Origin: Pedobacter insulae
GTDB lineage: Bacteria; Bacteroidota; Bacteroidia; Sphingobacteriales; Sphingobacteriaceae
Direction of reading: 5' to 3'
Assembly: GCF_900113525.1 (NCBI RefSeq)
Contig: NZ_FOPP01000015.1
Span: 30,122-94,121, forward strand
Length of the DNA: 64,000 nucleotides
A program made the position numbers and the translations under genes. Position 1 is the stretch's first letter. Every line of letters begins with the position of its first letter. Below are positions 25,829 through 35,255 of this stretch, piece after piece. Below the pieces are notes generated by a model. The model did no database searches, was not told the DNA's origin, and saw nothing but the letters and a program-made list of their open reading frames with translations.

Positions 25829-27976
25829 ATGCTGAACAGGCCAATTAGAAATATCCAGGATTTTTTATTAAGCACATATTTTGCCGATGGCTTAAGAATT
25901 ACGTTTGGTGTATTGTGTCCATCATTAATTATGGCGCAATTTGGTATGTTACAGTTTGGCATGACTTTGTCTCTTGGTGCATTATGTATTAGTATTGTAG
26001 ATTCCCCTGGCCCGATAGTTCATCGGCGAAATGCCATGTTAATCACGACCGTACTCATCGTAATCATTTCTGTATTAGTAGGCATTACCAACAAAAATGT
26101 TTACGTAACAGGCTTATTATTGGTAGTTTGTAGTTTTATTTTTTCTATGCTTTTTTTATATGGAGCAAGAGCTGCAGCTATCGGTACCTCGGTGTTACTC
26201 ATTATGGTGCTTAGTATCGATGATGTTAGGCCATGGAAAGAAGTGATTTGGTACGCCATCTTAATATTGTGTGGAAGCGTGTGGTATACTTTACTTAGCT
26301 ATTTTATTTATAGGATAAGACCTTACCGATTGGTACAGCAGATATTAAGTGATTCTATTCATGAAGTAAGTAATTTTCTAAGAGCAAAGGCAAAGTTTTA
26401 TCAAGAAGGCATTGATTACGAGAAAAACTATGCCGCATTGCTCCAATTGCAGGTCGTGGTTCATGAAAAGCAAGATGAGGTTAGAGAAGTTTTATTCAAG
26501 ACCAGAGAAATAGTCCGTGATTCTACACCTCAGGGACGATTTTTACTTTTGGTTTTTGTGGATATGGTAGATCTGTTTGAGCAAATCATGTCGACTTATT
26601 ATAATTACCAGAAACTTCATCAGCAATTTGATGAAGTTGGGATTTTGTTCCATTATGAAGAAGTAATTAATAAGATCGCCGACTCCCTTGAAGACATTGC
26701 TTTTGCTTTAAAAACTGGGGGTAAACCCAATTTGTCGAGCGGTTTAGCTGAAGATATAGAGAAATTAAAAGAAGAGATCTTAGCCTTAGAAAATAATAAA
26801 CAACACAACGATTACAATACTCAAGGATTAATTGCGCTAAAAAACATTGAAGTTAATATTGAGAATATATTAGGTAGGGTTAAAACAATTCAGCGCTATT
26901 TTAATGAGAAAGAAAAGAAGAATCTTAAAAAGAACGATATAGATGTCAATAAATTTGTAACCAAACAGAGCTTCGATGTTAAGTTATTTCGTGAAAATTT
27001 AAGTTTCGGTTCTTCTACCTTCAGGCATTCATTACGCGTTGCAATTGTAATGTTAATTGGCTTCCTGGTAGCCAAGAGTCTAGATTTCGCGCATAGCTAT
27101 TGGATATTGCTTACCATATTGGTGATTTCGAAGCCCGGATATACGTTAACAAAACAGCGAAATTATCAAAGATTGATTGGAACCATAATTGGTGCCTTTA
27201 TCGGAATGGGGATTTTGGTGTATGTTAAAGATAAAAATGCGCTATTTGTAATTTTGTTAATATGTATGATCGGCAGTTACAGTTTCCAACGTAAAAATTA
27301 TGTCGTAAGCGTATTATTTATGACCCCGTATATTTTAGTGTTATTCGACTTTCTAGGTATGGGGGGGCTATCTATTGCCCGAGAGCGGATTTACGACACC
27401 TTAATTGGCTCAGGTATCGCACTAATGGCTAGTTATTCTCTATTCCCAAACTGGGAGCATGAGAAATTGAAAGAGGCTATGGTAGACATTATTAAAGCAA
27501 ATTTGAATTATTTTGAGCAGGTCACGCTTTTATATTACGAACAAAATCAAAGCTTAACAAAGTATAAAGTTGCCCGGAAAGAAGTTTATGTAAATACAGC
27601 AAATCTTGCTTCCTTATTTCAGAGGATGTTTTCTGAGCCAAAAAGTAAGCAATTGTATATTAAAGAACTTCATCAATTTACCGTGTTAAATCATTTACTT
27701 TCATCATATATTGCAACTTTGTCTTTTTTTTACAGGGAACATGATTTTGTGCATTCCAATTTTGAAGAACTGAAGCCGGTATCTAATAATACCATTTACC
27801 TATTATCGCAATCAGCAATAAACCTAAGCATCTCAAAGCAAGAACCGGGCAATGTACCGCTAATCCGGCCTAAAAATAACTTAGAAGATAAAAACATGGT
27901 CATTGCAGAGCAATTTGAATTAATTCAAAAAGTTGCTTATGACATTTATAAATTAACTGAGAAGATAACAGTATAA
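25829..27976 (+). CDS. FUSC family transporter (YccS/YhfK type)
   Basis: The 715-residue protein has two hydrophobic blocks (about 20-155 and 395-525), each made of short closely packed helices, followed by soluble helical regions. This is the layout of the FUSC/aromatic-acid exporter family. The second block contains HSYWILLTILVISKPGYTLTKQRNYQRLIGTIIGAFIG, the family signature. Between the blocks lies a long coiled helical domain. Members export aromatic or hydroxylated acids; the substrate here is unknown. I chose the ATG at 25829 over an upstream TTG because a -7 element lies between them. Confidence 0.87.
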   Translation: MLNRPIRNIQDFLLSTYFADGLRITFGVLCPSLIMAQFGMLQFGMTLSLGALCISIVDSPGPIVHRRNAMLITTVLIVIISVLVGITNKNVYVTGLLLVVCSFIFSMLFLYGARAAAIGTSVLLIMVLSIDDVRPWKEVIWYAILILCGSVWYTLLSYFIYRIRPYRLVQQILSDSIHEVSNFLRAKAKFYQEGIDYEKNYAALLQLQVVVHEKQDEVREVLFKTREIVRDSTPQGRFLLLVFVDMVDLFEQIMSTYYNYQKLHQQFDEVGILFHYEEVINKIADSLEDIAFALKTGGKPNLSSGLAEDIEKLKEEILALENNKQHNDYNTQGLIALKNIEVNIENILGRVKTIQRYFNEKEKKNLKKNDIDVNKFVTKQSFDVKLFRENLSFGSSTFRHSLRVAIVMLIGFLVAKSLDFAHSYWILLTILVISKPGYTLTKQRNYQRLIGTIIGAFIGMGILVYVKDKNALFVILLICMIGSYSFQRKNYVVSVLFMTPYILVLFDFLGMGGLSIARERIYDTLIGSGIALMASYSLFPNWEHEKLKEAMVDIIKANLNYFEQVTLLYYEQNQSLTKYKVARKEVYVNTANLASLFQRMFSEPKSKQLYIKELHQFTVLNHLLSSYIATLSFFYREHDFVHSNFEELKPVSNNTIYLLSQSAINLSISKQEPGNVPLIRPKNNLEDKNMVIAEQFELIQKVAYDIYKLTEKITV

Positions 27977-28012
27977 AACAAACATCTTCCCCCCTGTATT
28001 TGTTATAATTAT

Positions 28013-28423
28013 ATGGAAAAGTTATATACGGCATCTGTAACCGCAATTGGTGGTAGAGATGGTCACATTAAATCAAGTGATGGGATGCTAGATTTAGCAT
28101 TGAGAAAACCTAAAGAATTAGAGGGTCAAGGGGGTGCTACTAATCCCGAACAACTATTTGCAGCTGCTTGGGGTGCTTGTTATCTTGGTGCTTTAGGCAG
28201 TGTTGCCGCACACGATGGAATAGATATCACAGATGCACATGTTAACGTTCAGGTGTCTTTTAATAAAGACGGAAATGGGTTTGCACTTTCAGCAGATCTT
28301 GACGTTCACATACCTGGATTAGCACATGATGAGGCACAACAACTAGCAGATAAAGCACATAAAACCTGTCCTTACTCTAAGGCAACTAGAGGCAATATTG
28401 AAGTGAGGGTAACTGCAGTCTAA
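28013..28423 (+). CDS. ohr: Organic hydroperoxide resistance protein (Ohr)
   Basis: The 136-residue OsmC-superfamily peroxidase has both catalytic cysteines: Cys56 in WGACYLGAL and Cys119 in TCPYSKATRGNIEV. Arg15 and the NPEQLFAA segment complete the active site. The sequence is closer to the Ohr than the OsmC branch. Ohr reduces organic peroxides with lipoylated donors. It is a single-gene unit, 36 bp after the FUSC stop and ahead of a bidirectional terminator; no OhrR-like regulator is adjacent. Confidence 0.93.
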   Translation: MEKLYTASVTAIGGRDGHIKSSDGMLDLALRKPKELEGQGGATNPEQLFAAAWGACYLGALGSVAAHDGIDITDAHVNVQVSFNKDGNGFALSADLDVHIPGLAHDEAQQLADKAHKTCPYSKATRGNIEVRVTAV

Positions 28424-28429
28424 ATAATA

Positions 28430-28460
28430 AAAGGTTGGAAGTTTTAATTTTCCAACCTTT
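28430..28460. terminator. Bidirectional terminator between ohr and bioB
   Basis: AAAGGTTGGAA and TTCCAACCTTT form a perfect 11-bp stem with a 9-nt loop. It lies between the stops of two convergent genes and has A/T runs on both sides. Confidence 0.85.
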
Positions 28461-28469
28461 CTTGTTACC

Positions 28470-29471
28470 TTATATAATAACCTCTTCTTTCAGCGTATTT
28501 TCTGGTCTACCATTTTTAAAAGCCTCTCGGGTTTTTAGTCCTAAAAGCTCAAACATGGCCATATCGTCAATAAATGACGGATTTGGTGTCGTTAACAATT
28601 TATCGCCAGCAAAAATGGAGCTCGCCCCTGCCATAAAGCAAAAAGCCTGCTCTAAGGTACTCATTTCATTTCTACCAGCGCTTAGGCGGACAACAGAATT
28701 TGGCATCACGATTCTTGCAGTAGCAATCATCCTTACCATATCCCAAATGGGAACGCGCGGCTGATTTTCTAAGGGAGTACCTTTAACTGGAACCAATGCA
28801 TTAACCGGCACTGATTCCGGATGTTTCTCCATATTTGCCAATGTTTGCAACATCGCAATCCTATCTTCAGGCGTTTCACCTAATCCGATAATTCCCCCAC
28901 TACATACAGTTAATTTTGCTTTGCGAACATTTTTAATGGTACTTAACCGATCATCATAAGTCCGGGTAGAAATTATTCGTTTATAGTCATCCTCAGAAGT
29001 ATCTATGTTGTGGTTATAAGCATATAAACCAGCATCAGCAAGACGCTGAGCCTGACTTTCTGTGAGCATGCCCAGGGTACAGCAAACCTCCATATCCATC
29101 TGGTTAACAGCTTTAACCATTTCAATTACCCGATCAAAATCCCGGTTATCTCTTACTTCCCGCCAGGCGGCGCCCATACACAGGCGCGATGCCCCTCCCT
29201 CTTTAGCTTTTACTGCAGCACTTACTACCTGCCCTAATTGCATTAATGGCTGCACCTCTAAATCAGTATGGTACCGGGCTGCTTGCGGACAATAAGAACA
29301 ATCTTCTGCACAACCTCCAGTTTTAATAGATATTAATGAACTAATTTGCACTTCATTGTAGTCTTTTTGCGCACGATGAATGCTTGCTGCTTCATATACC
29401 AGGTCTAAAAATGGTTTATGGTAAATTGCCGCTATTTCTTCTTTTGTCCAATCGTGTTTTAATACTTGCAT
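28470..29471 (-). CDS. bioB: Biotin synthase
   Basis: The 333-residue radical SAM enzyme carries the [4Fe-4S] motif at Cys54, Cys58 and Cys61 (GGCAEDCSYCPQ). It also has the second-cluster residues seen in BioB: CCTLGML, YNHNIDTS, and the CSGGIIGLGE and RLSAGR blocks. It inserts sulfur into dethiobiotin. It is the last gene of the minus-strand series WbqC-corA-mgtE-bioB, 28 bp after mgtE. No other biotin genes are in the window and I see no upstream biotin operator. Confidence 0.96.
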   Translation of the reverse strand: MQVLKHDWTKEEIAAIYHKPFLDLVYEAASIHRAQKDYNEVQISSLISIKTGGCAEDCSYCPQAARYHTDLEVQPLMQLGQVVSAAVKAKEGGASRLCMGAAWREVRDNRDFDRVIEMVKAVNQMDMEVCCTLGMLTESQAQRLADAGLYAYNHNIDTSEDDYKRIISTRTYDDRLSTIKNVRKAKLTVCSGGIIGLGETPEDRIAMLQTLANMEKHPESVPVNALVPVKGTPLENQPRVPIWDMVRMIATARIVMPNSVVRLSAGRNEMSTLEQAFCFMAGASSIFAGDKLLTTPNPSFIDDMAMFELLGLKTREAFKNGRPENTLKEEVII

Positions 29472-29499
29472 ATTTTAAGTTATACGTTATAAATTCTAA

Positions 29500-30849
29500 T
29501 TATAGCAGTAATTTACTTGCTAATCCTAATAAAAGTAAAAATCCGAAAACATCGGTAAATGTGGTGATAATAATGGAAGAAGCAATTGCAGGATCGATCC
29601 CTACCCTTTTTAAAATTAATGGAATTCCTGCACCCGTAAAACCTGCAACAATTAAGTTTCCCGTCATCGCCATAAAGATAACCAAGCCTAACATTGGATT
29701 GGAATCAAAAAAGTAGGCGAAAGCAAAAACAATTAAACCTGTTATTGCACCATTAATTAATCCTACCGTAAATTCTTTTAAAACAGTTCTGTAAGCTTGA
29801 TTGTCCGTTAAGTCATATAATGAAATACGTCTCACGGTTACCGCAAGCGCCTGCGTAGCGGCATTTCCTCCCATTCCCGCAATAATGGTCATATAAGCCG
29901 ATAATACGGCCAAATGCGCTAAGGTGCTTTCATAATGCCTTACAACAGCCGATGCTAAAAAAGCTGTGCCGAGATTGATAATTAACCAGGGTAAACGCGA
30001 TTTTACTGCCTCAACCCAATTACCGCTTAATTCTTCATCTTCCGAAACCCCCGAAATCTTTAAAATATCTTCTGTGTTTTCATCCTCTAATACGTCTATT
30101 ACGTCATCGAAGGTCACGCGACCTAATAGTTTCATTGTTGCGTCAACAACCGGAATACTGGTTAAGTTATATTGCGAAATTAGCTTTGCCACTTCTTCCT
30201 GATCGGTTTCAGGCTTTACATACACCACATCAGATTTTACCATTTCGGTAATTTTCACATTGCCTTTCGCTTTGATAATATCTTTTAAAGATACTATACC
30301 CTTAAATGTGTTTTCCTCATCAACTACAAAAACGGTATAAAACTCTTCAATTTCTTCGCTCTGGCGGATGATTTCGTCAATTGCGTCCTTTTTAGTGAGG
30401 TTAAGATTAATTTTGATGAACTCAGTGTTCATCAAACCTCCAGCTGTTTCCTCATCATAGCTCATCAAATTCCTAATATTTGATGCGTCGTCTTCGCTCA
30501 AATCCTCTAGAATTTCTTGCTGCTCGTGTTCTTCTAATTGTGAAATAATGTCGGTAGCATCATCATAATCGAGCTCCTCTAAAATTTCTGTTCGTTTATT
30601 GGGATGTAACTGAAGTAACAACTCTTCCGGATGAGCCTCTTCATGCATTTCAGAAATTACTTCCGAAGCAATCTCTACATCTAGTAGATTAATGATTCTT
30701 TCTTGATCATCTTTGCTAATGCTTTCAAACAAAATAGCGATTTCAGACGCGTGATATTCCTCTAGCGTCGCTTTAAGTTGATCGTTGTCACCACTTATCG
30801 CTTGCTTTAATTTGGAAACATCTGTTTTGTCTAAATCAAATGACTGCAT
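29500..30849 (-). CDS. mgtE: Magnesium transporter MgtE
   Basis: The 449-residue Mg2+ channel has an N-terminal superhelical acidic domain (about residues 10-130, rich in LEEL-DYDDATDIISQLEEHEQ repeats). A pair of CBS domains follows (about 135-255, with TIPVVD-like TSIPVVDATMKLLGRVTFDDVIDVLED). Five transmembrane helices come next, with the GMGGNAATQALAVTVRRI selectivity segment. Mg2+ bound to the cytosolic domains gates the pore. corA is directly upstream in the same operon, so two unrelated Mg2+ systems are co-transcribed. The start is 24 bp from the corA stop. Confidence 0.95.
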   Translation of the reverse strand: MQSFDLDKTDVSKLKQAISGDNDQLKATLEEYHASEIAILFESISKDDQERIINLLDVEIASEVISEMHEEAHPEELLLQLHPNKRTEILEELDYDDATDIISQLEEHEQQEILEDLSEDDASNIRNLMSYDEETAGGLMNTEFIKINLNLTKKDAIDEIIRQSEEIEEFYTVFVVDEENTFKGIVSLKDIIKAKGNVKITEMVKSDVVYVKPETDQEEVAKLISQYNLTSIPVVDATMKLLGRVTFDDVIDVLEDENTEDILKISGVSEDEELSGNWVEAVKSRLPWLIINLGTAFLASAVVRHYESTLAHLAVLSAYMTIIAGMGGNAATQALAVTVRRISLYDLTDNQAYRTVLKEFTVGLINGAITGLIVFAFAYFFDSNPMLGLVIFMAMTGNLIVAGFTGAGIPLILKRVGIDPAIASSIIITTFTDVFGFLLLLGLASKLLL

Positions 30850-30874
30850 ACGCCGCTAAGATAGAAATAACAAC

Positions 30875-31993
30875 CTACTTAAACCACCCCTTTCTCCAAA
30901 AATATATTACTTGTAACGCCGCAATCAAGCCCATCACAATCATGGTATATAAATAGCCATGCTCTTGATAAAGTTCGGGCATATTCTGTGACAACACTTT
31001 ACCTGTAACCGGATCTTCTCTACTAAAATTCATTCCGTAGATTCCGGCAATAAAGGTGAGTGGGATAAAAATAGAGGAAATAATAGTCAATACCTTCATG
31101 ATTTCATTCATACGGTTGCTGATAATTGAAAGATACATATCGATATTGCTTGCAGAAATCTCTTTTAGCGATTCAATCATGTCAATGATTTGAATGCAAT
31201 GGTCATACGCATCACGGATATAAACTTTTGTCGATTCGGCTACTAACTTACTATCACTTCTTAAGATGTCATTTACCTTATCCCGTTCGGGCCAAGCAAC
31301 ACGACGTAATGTTATAAGATGACGTTTAATTTGCTGTGTATCGAACATCACAGATTTATCCGGTTTTGCCAGTAAACGGTCTTCAATATTATCAAGTTGT
31401 TCGCTCCAAAAGCCTAATACTGCAAAATATTGATCTATTACCATATCCATCAAGGCATACATTAAATAGCTGTTTCCACCTATCCTGATATTTCCTTTTC
31501 CAATTTCTAAACGTGTACGAATGGGTTGTAAGCAATCCTCATATTTATCCTGAAAAGTAAATAGGATATTTTTCATTAAAATAAACGATAATTGCTCATT
31601 CTCTAGATGATGATCTGCATCAAGAAATAACATCCTGCTGATGGCAAAATCATACCCCTGATATTCTTCAAACTTAGGGCGCTGATTGGTAGTAGTAATA
31701 TCCTCAAGTACCAGCTTGTTAATTTTATACACGTCATTCAAAGTTTCAAATAAACGAACCGAATTGAAACCCTTTATTTCTACCCAATAAGTGAAATCTG
31801 AACTCAATATTAACTTCTCTAATTCTCCTAAATGTGAGAGCTTCTGTACTTTATAGCTATGCTCATTATAGGTATACAAAGAAATTCTGGGTTCAAGTGA
31901 ATTTTCATCCAAATAAACCATACCCGGACTTGAACCAGGACTTGGCAAAGCATAACGAGGTTTTTTATGTTTTTGACGAGCTGGTTTAGCCAT
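30875..31993 (-). CDS. corA: CorA magnesium/cobalt transport protein
   Basis: The 372-residue CorA-family channel has a large N-terminal cytosolic domain, a long stalk helix and two C-terminal helices. The signature GMN is in FIAGIYGMNFSRE near residue 320, and the protein ends in a basic tail WRKGWFK. The N-terminus is basic (MAKPARQKHKKPRYALPS). It is flanked by the WbqC gene upstream (2 bp) and mgtE downstream (25 bp) on the same strand. Confidence 0.94.
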   Translation of the reverse strand: MAKPARQKHKKPRYALPSPGSSPGMVYLDENSLEPRISLYTYNEHSYKVQKLSHLGELEKLILSSDFTYWVEIKGFNSVRLFETLNDVYKINKLVLEDITTTNQRPKFEEYQGYDFAISRMLFLDADHHLENEQLSFILMKNILFTFQDKYEDCLQPIRTRLEIGKGNIRIGGNSYLMYALMDMVIDQYFAVLGFWSEQLDNIEDRLLAKPDKSVMFDTQQIKRHLITLRRVAWPERDKVNDILRSDSKLVAESTKVYIRDAYDHCIQIIDMIESLKEISASNIDMYLSIISNRMNEIMKVLTIISSIFIPLTFIAGIYGMNFSREDPVTGKVLSQNMPELYQEHGYLYTMIVMGLIAALQVIYFWRKGWFK

Positions 31994-31995
31994 AT

Positions 31996-32604
31996 TTAAA
32001 TGTAGAGTTTAGTTTGTGGTCCTTGATTAAATAACAAATCGACAATACTTAAGTTTGGAATAAAGGTATTACGATCGCTAAACACCTGGAAATAACTTTT
32101 CATATCAATCTCATGAATATCTTTTTTGTTAAATTTATTTCTAAAATCTAAACCAGGTGGAACGTCTTTTTCATATCCAGCTGTGAAGTCGGTTATTTGA
32201 TTTATTTTCATTTGCTTCAATAACCAATTTGACAATGCTAGATTAAAGTCGAATAAAAAGGTATATTTCTTTTCATAAAATGGAACTAGTCCGTCCTCAT
32301 AAAATTCGAAATATGCTGAGCTGCGATAACAAGTTTGAAGGCTCAACCAATGTAAACGCTGCCATTTGGAATCGTAGCTTATTTTCACGTCTTTTATTGG
32401 GGTATGAGCCTTTGAACCCCTTACTACGGGTAAAATCAAATCCAGCTTACCATCTGGCGAGGCTATTGTAGCTCTATTTCTAAAAGTCTGCTTTGGGAAA
32501 TGTTCGTACTTTTCGATCGTAAATTCGAAATGTTGCTCTTTTAGTGCACTAAAATAACTCACAGGGGGAAGATAAAAAAGGGGAAAAATAGCTGAACTTT
32601 GCAT
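31996..32604 (-). CDS. WbqC family protein
   Basis: The 202-residue protein fits WbqC-like proteins: FPLFYLPPVSYFSAL at the N-terminus, then FEKYEHFPKQTFRNRATIASPDGKLDLILPV, and the conserved WQRLHWLSLQTCYRSSAYFEFYED block. The family occurs in polysaccharide gene clusters and elsewhere; its chemistry is undefined. It is divergent from the LpxL-type acyltransferase gene and heads the operon to corA and mgtE. The tight coupling to a Mg2+ channel (2 bp) is not explained by known function. Confidence 0.85.
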   Translation of the reverse strand: MQSSAIFPLFYLPPVSYFSALKEQHFEFTIEKYEHFPKQTFRNRATIASPDGKLDLILPVVRGSKAHTPIKDVKISYDSKWQRLHWLSLQTCYRSSAYFEFYEDGLVPFYEKKYTFLFDFNLALSNWLLKQMKINQITDFTAGYEKDVPPGLDFRNKFNKKDIHEIDMKSYFQVFSDRNTFIPNLSIVDLLFNQGPQTKLYI

Positions 32605-32613
32605 CTGATATTT

Positions 32614-32621
32614 TATGTTTG
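32614..32621 (+). promoter_or_regulatory. -7 element of the acyltransferase gene
   Basis: TATGTTTG matches TAnnTTTG exactly. The ATG at 32641 lies 19 bp downstream. This position favours that start over the TTG at 32599, which lies upstream of the promoter. Confidence 0.55.
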
Positions 32622-32640
32622 CATTCTGGCGTCCAAATTA

Positions 32641-33510
32641 ATGATTAAAAAAGGCTTTTCACATATCGGCATCTTCTTTTTATATGTTTTGTCGTTGTTT
32701 CCATTAACAATTCTCCATTTTTTTGCGCGATTATTATATTATCCACTATACTATCTCATTGGCTACCGGAAAAAGGTAGTTCGTGAAAATCTAGAAATGT
32801 CATTTCCGGAAAAGAATAATAAACAAATTATACAAATAGAAAAAACCTTTTATAAGTACTTTGTCGACTTAATTTTTGAAGTCATTAAGATGTCTACCAT
32901 CTCCCGGAAAGAATTGTTAAAGCGTGTTAAGTTTAATAATCTGGATCAAGTAGAAAGTTATTTTAGTAAGGGCGAAAGTGTTTTAGCTTGTACTGGCCAT
33001 TATGGTAACTGGGAATTATGCATGCTTGCATTAGGTGCGAACTTAAGCGAGCCAGCCTACGTAATTTATAAACCACTTAGTAATCATATTTTTGAGAAAT
33101 GGTTTCTTCAAATTAGAACTCGATTTGGAAACATTTTTGTAGCTATGCGCCAAACCTTAAGAATGGTGATCGCTACAAAAGACACGCCTACGATGTTTTG
33201 CTTTGCAAGTGATCAAACCCCTACCCGGGAAGAGGCACAGTACGCATTGCATTTTTTGAACCAGCATACAGCTGTTTTATTAGGTTTGGAGAAAATCGCA
33301 CTTCAAACTAATCGCCCCATATTTTATTTTGACGTGGTGAGCGTAAAAAGGGGATATTACGAAGTGAATTGTTTACCCTTATGTTTAGCGCCAAAGGAGA
33401 CTAAGGATCATGAAATAACCCACCTTCTTTTTGAGTTTTTAGCCAAGAGAATTAATACATCCCCAGCTTTTTGGCTTTGGAGTCACCGAAGATGGAAATT
33501 AAACAAATAG
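32641..33510 (+). CDS. Lysophospholipid/lipid A acyltransferase (LpxL/HtrB type)
   Basis: The 289-residue protein has one N-terminal hydrophobic segment and the acyltransferase motif HYGNWE (H-X4-E) in CTGHYGNWELCML near residue 120. SDQTPTREEAQYALHFLNQ is the second family motif. LpxL-type enzymes add a secondary acyl chain to lipid A. A glycosyltransferase gene follows after 1 bp. The true start is at 32641; the longer frame opens upstream of the promoter. Confidence 0.9.
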   Translation: MIKKGFSHIGIFFLYVLSLFPLTILHFFARLLYYPLYYLIGYRKKVVRENLEMSFPEKNNKQIIQIEKTFYKYFVDLIFEVIKMSTISRKELLKRVKFNNLDQVESYFSKGESVLACTGHYGNWELCMLALGANLSEPAYVIYKPLSNHIFEKWFLQIRTRFGNIFVAMRQTLRMVIATKDTPTMFCFASDQTPTREEAQYALHFLNQHTAVLLGLEKIALQTNRPIFYFDVVSVKRGYYEVNCLPLCLAPKETKDHEITHLLFEFLAKRINTSPAFWLWSHRRWKLNK

Positions 33511-33511
33511 T

Positions 33512-34528
33512 ATGCAACCAAGCGTAGCGGTAGTAATTTTAAATTGGAACGGAAAAGCTTTATTGGAGCGTTTTTTACCGAGTGTAATCGCAAGTGAATA
33601 TACAAATTTGCAGATTATTGTGGGTGATAACGCTTCCACGGATGGTTCAGTTGACTACTTAAAAGAGAATTTTCCAACTATAACGATATTGGAAAACGAC
33701 GAAAATTATGGGTTTGCAGGTGGATACAATAAAATATTAGCTAGGGTTGAAGCTGATTATTTCGTTTTACTTAACTCTGATGTAGAAGTTCCAACAAAAT
33801 GGATACAGCCCATGATTGATTTCATGGAAGGTGATGAAAAGATCGCTGTTGCACAGCCGAAAATTAAGTGGCAGCAGCAAAAAAAACAGTTTGAATACGC
33901 AGGCGCTGCAGGTGGTTTTATGGATTTGCATGCATTTCCATTTTGTAGAGGAAGGATCTTTGATCAAGTGGAAGCTGATAATGGTCAGTATGACACGAGT
34001 ATTGATGTATTTTGGGCGAGCGGCGCGGCTTTTTTTATTAAAAGTAAAGCTTGGAAAGAAGTGAATGGCTTAGACGCAGATTTATTTGCCCACATGGAAG
34101 AGATTGACTTATGCTGGCGCCTTAAAAACCTCGGCTATCGCGTCGCATGCTGTACTGATGCGGAGGTGTACCATGTGGGTGGAGGAACGTTAAGTGCTAA
34201 CAATCCTTATAAAACCTATCTTAATTTTCGGAATAATCTCATTATTATGCAGAAAAACTTGCCCCTGAAAGATGCCTATGCACGCATTTTTATTAGAATA
34301 TGGCTCGATTTAGCTGCTTGGTTTCAATTTTTATTACAGGGAAAACTGAAGTTTACTTTAGCAATTTCAAAGGCGCATTTTCATTTTTTTAGGGACATTC
34401 ATCGAAATGCGAAAAAAAGAGGTCTTATTCAAATTCCCTATTTGAAGCACACAGGAGTTTATCGAAGCAGTATTGTATACAGCTTTTTTATTGATAAAAT
34501 AAAGGAGTTTAGTCAGTTAAAAATGTAA
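33512..34528 (+). CDS. Family 2 glycosyltransferase
   Basis: The 338-residue GT-A enzyme opens with VAVVILNWNGKALLERFLPSV and has the DNASTDGSVDYLKENFP nucleotide-sugar loop, LLNSDVEVP (DxD-like), and the later FAHMEEIDLCWRLKNLGYRV and HVGGGTLS segments. The C-terminal part has a hydrophobic patch that suggests membrane association. These features fit rhamnosyltransferase-like GT2 members that extend surface polysaccharides. It follows the acyltransferase gene by 1 bp and its stop abuts the stop of the convergent gene. Confidence 0.9.
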   Translation: MQPSVAVVILNWNGKALLERFLPSVIASEYTNLQIIVGDNASTDGSVDYLKENFPTITILENDENYGFAGGYNKILARVEADYFVLLNSDVEVPTKWIQPMIDFMEGDEKIAVAQPKIKWQQQKKQFEYAGAAGGFMDLHAFPFCRGRIFDQVEADNGQYDTSIDVFWASGAAFFIKSKAWKEVNGLDADLFAHMEEIDLCWRLKNLGYRVACCTDAEVYHVGGGTLSANNPYKTYLNFRNNLIIMQKNLPLKDAYARIFIRIWLDLAAWFQFLLQGKLKFTLAISKAHFHFFRDIHRNAKKRGLIQIPYLKHTGVYRSSIVYSFFIDKIKEFSQLKM

Positions 34529-35251
34529 CTATATCGCCGCAAGTTCGTCTTTAATTGTTTTTTCAATCCAGAAAACTGTATTGGATGCTAAACCTGTTGT
34601 ATGAAATTTAACTAATCCATCTTTTCCTACAATAACATGTGTCGGATAACTTTTTACATCATGTTTCTCGGTGTAAAATCTCCCACTTGGTATAATATTA
34701 TATAAAAAAGGAGACTTCTTAGTAAATTCTTTCAAGTCGTATTTTTCGTCTAACGCAATAGCAAGGAATATCACGTCCTTATTATCCTTGTATTGGGTAA
34801 AAACATTATTCAAATCAGGTATTTCCGCTTTACAAGGGGGGCAATTGATAAACCAAAAATTGAGTACAATGACCTTCCCCACGGCGTTTCTAATATCATA
34901 TTTATTGCCATTAATGTCGGTCAGTTTATAACCCGTGAACTTTTCGCCATCCTTAAACGAGCCACTTAGTCGAGGCCTTGGTAGCTTAGCGTTCATTTCA
35001 GCTCTTCTTTCATTAACTTTTATCTTTTGTTCTGGAGTTAACAGATAAATTAAAAATTCTGATTTATCTTTAATATACCGGATTGAATAATCGCCTGATT
35101 TATGCAAAGCCATCCATAAGACATAAGGGACAACGTTACCTTCCGTATCTTTAACAATAGCTTTGTCGTTTAAAGGAGGAATAGAAACCGTTTGCTGGGC
35201 GTTGCTATTCAGTGCAAAAAGTAAAGTCAGTATCAATAAATATCTTTTCAT
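34529..35251 (-). CDS. Thioredoxin-like TlpA/AhpC family protein, exported
   Basis: The 240-residue protein has a signal peptide (MKRYLLILTLLFALNSNAQ), a helical N-terminal domain to about residue 110, and a thioredoxin fold with the catalytic pair in NFWFINCPPCKAEIPDL. The YPTHVIVGKDG segment supplies the cis-proline region. Members reduce disulfides in the periplasm, for example in cytochrome maturation. It is upstream of nothing obvious and sits 4 bp after the aroQ stop on the same strand. Confidence 0.87.
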   Translation of the reverse strand: MKRYLLILTLLFALNSNAQQTVSIPPLNDKAIVKDTEGNVVPYVLWMALHKSGDYSIRYIKDKSEFLIYLLTPEQKIKVNERRAEMNAKLPRPRLSGSFKDGEKFTGYKLTDINGNKYDIRNAVGKVIVLNFWFINCPPCKAEIPDLNNVFTQYKDNKDVIFLAIALDEKYDLKEFTKKSPFLYNIIPSGRFYTEKHDVKSYPTHVIVGKDGLVKFHTTGLASNTVFWIEKTIKDELAAI

Positions 35252-35255
35252 AGTC

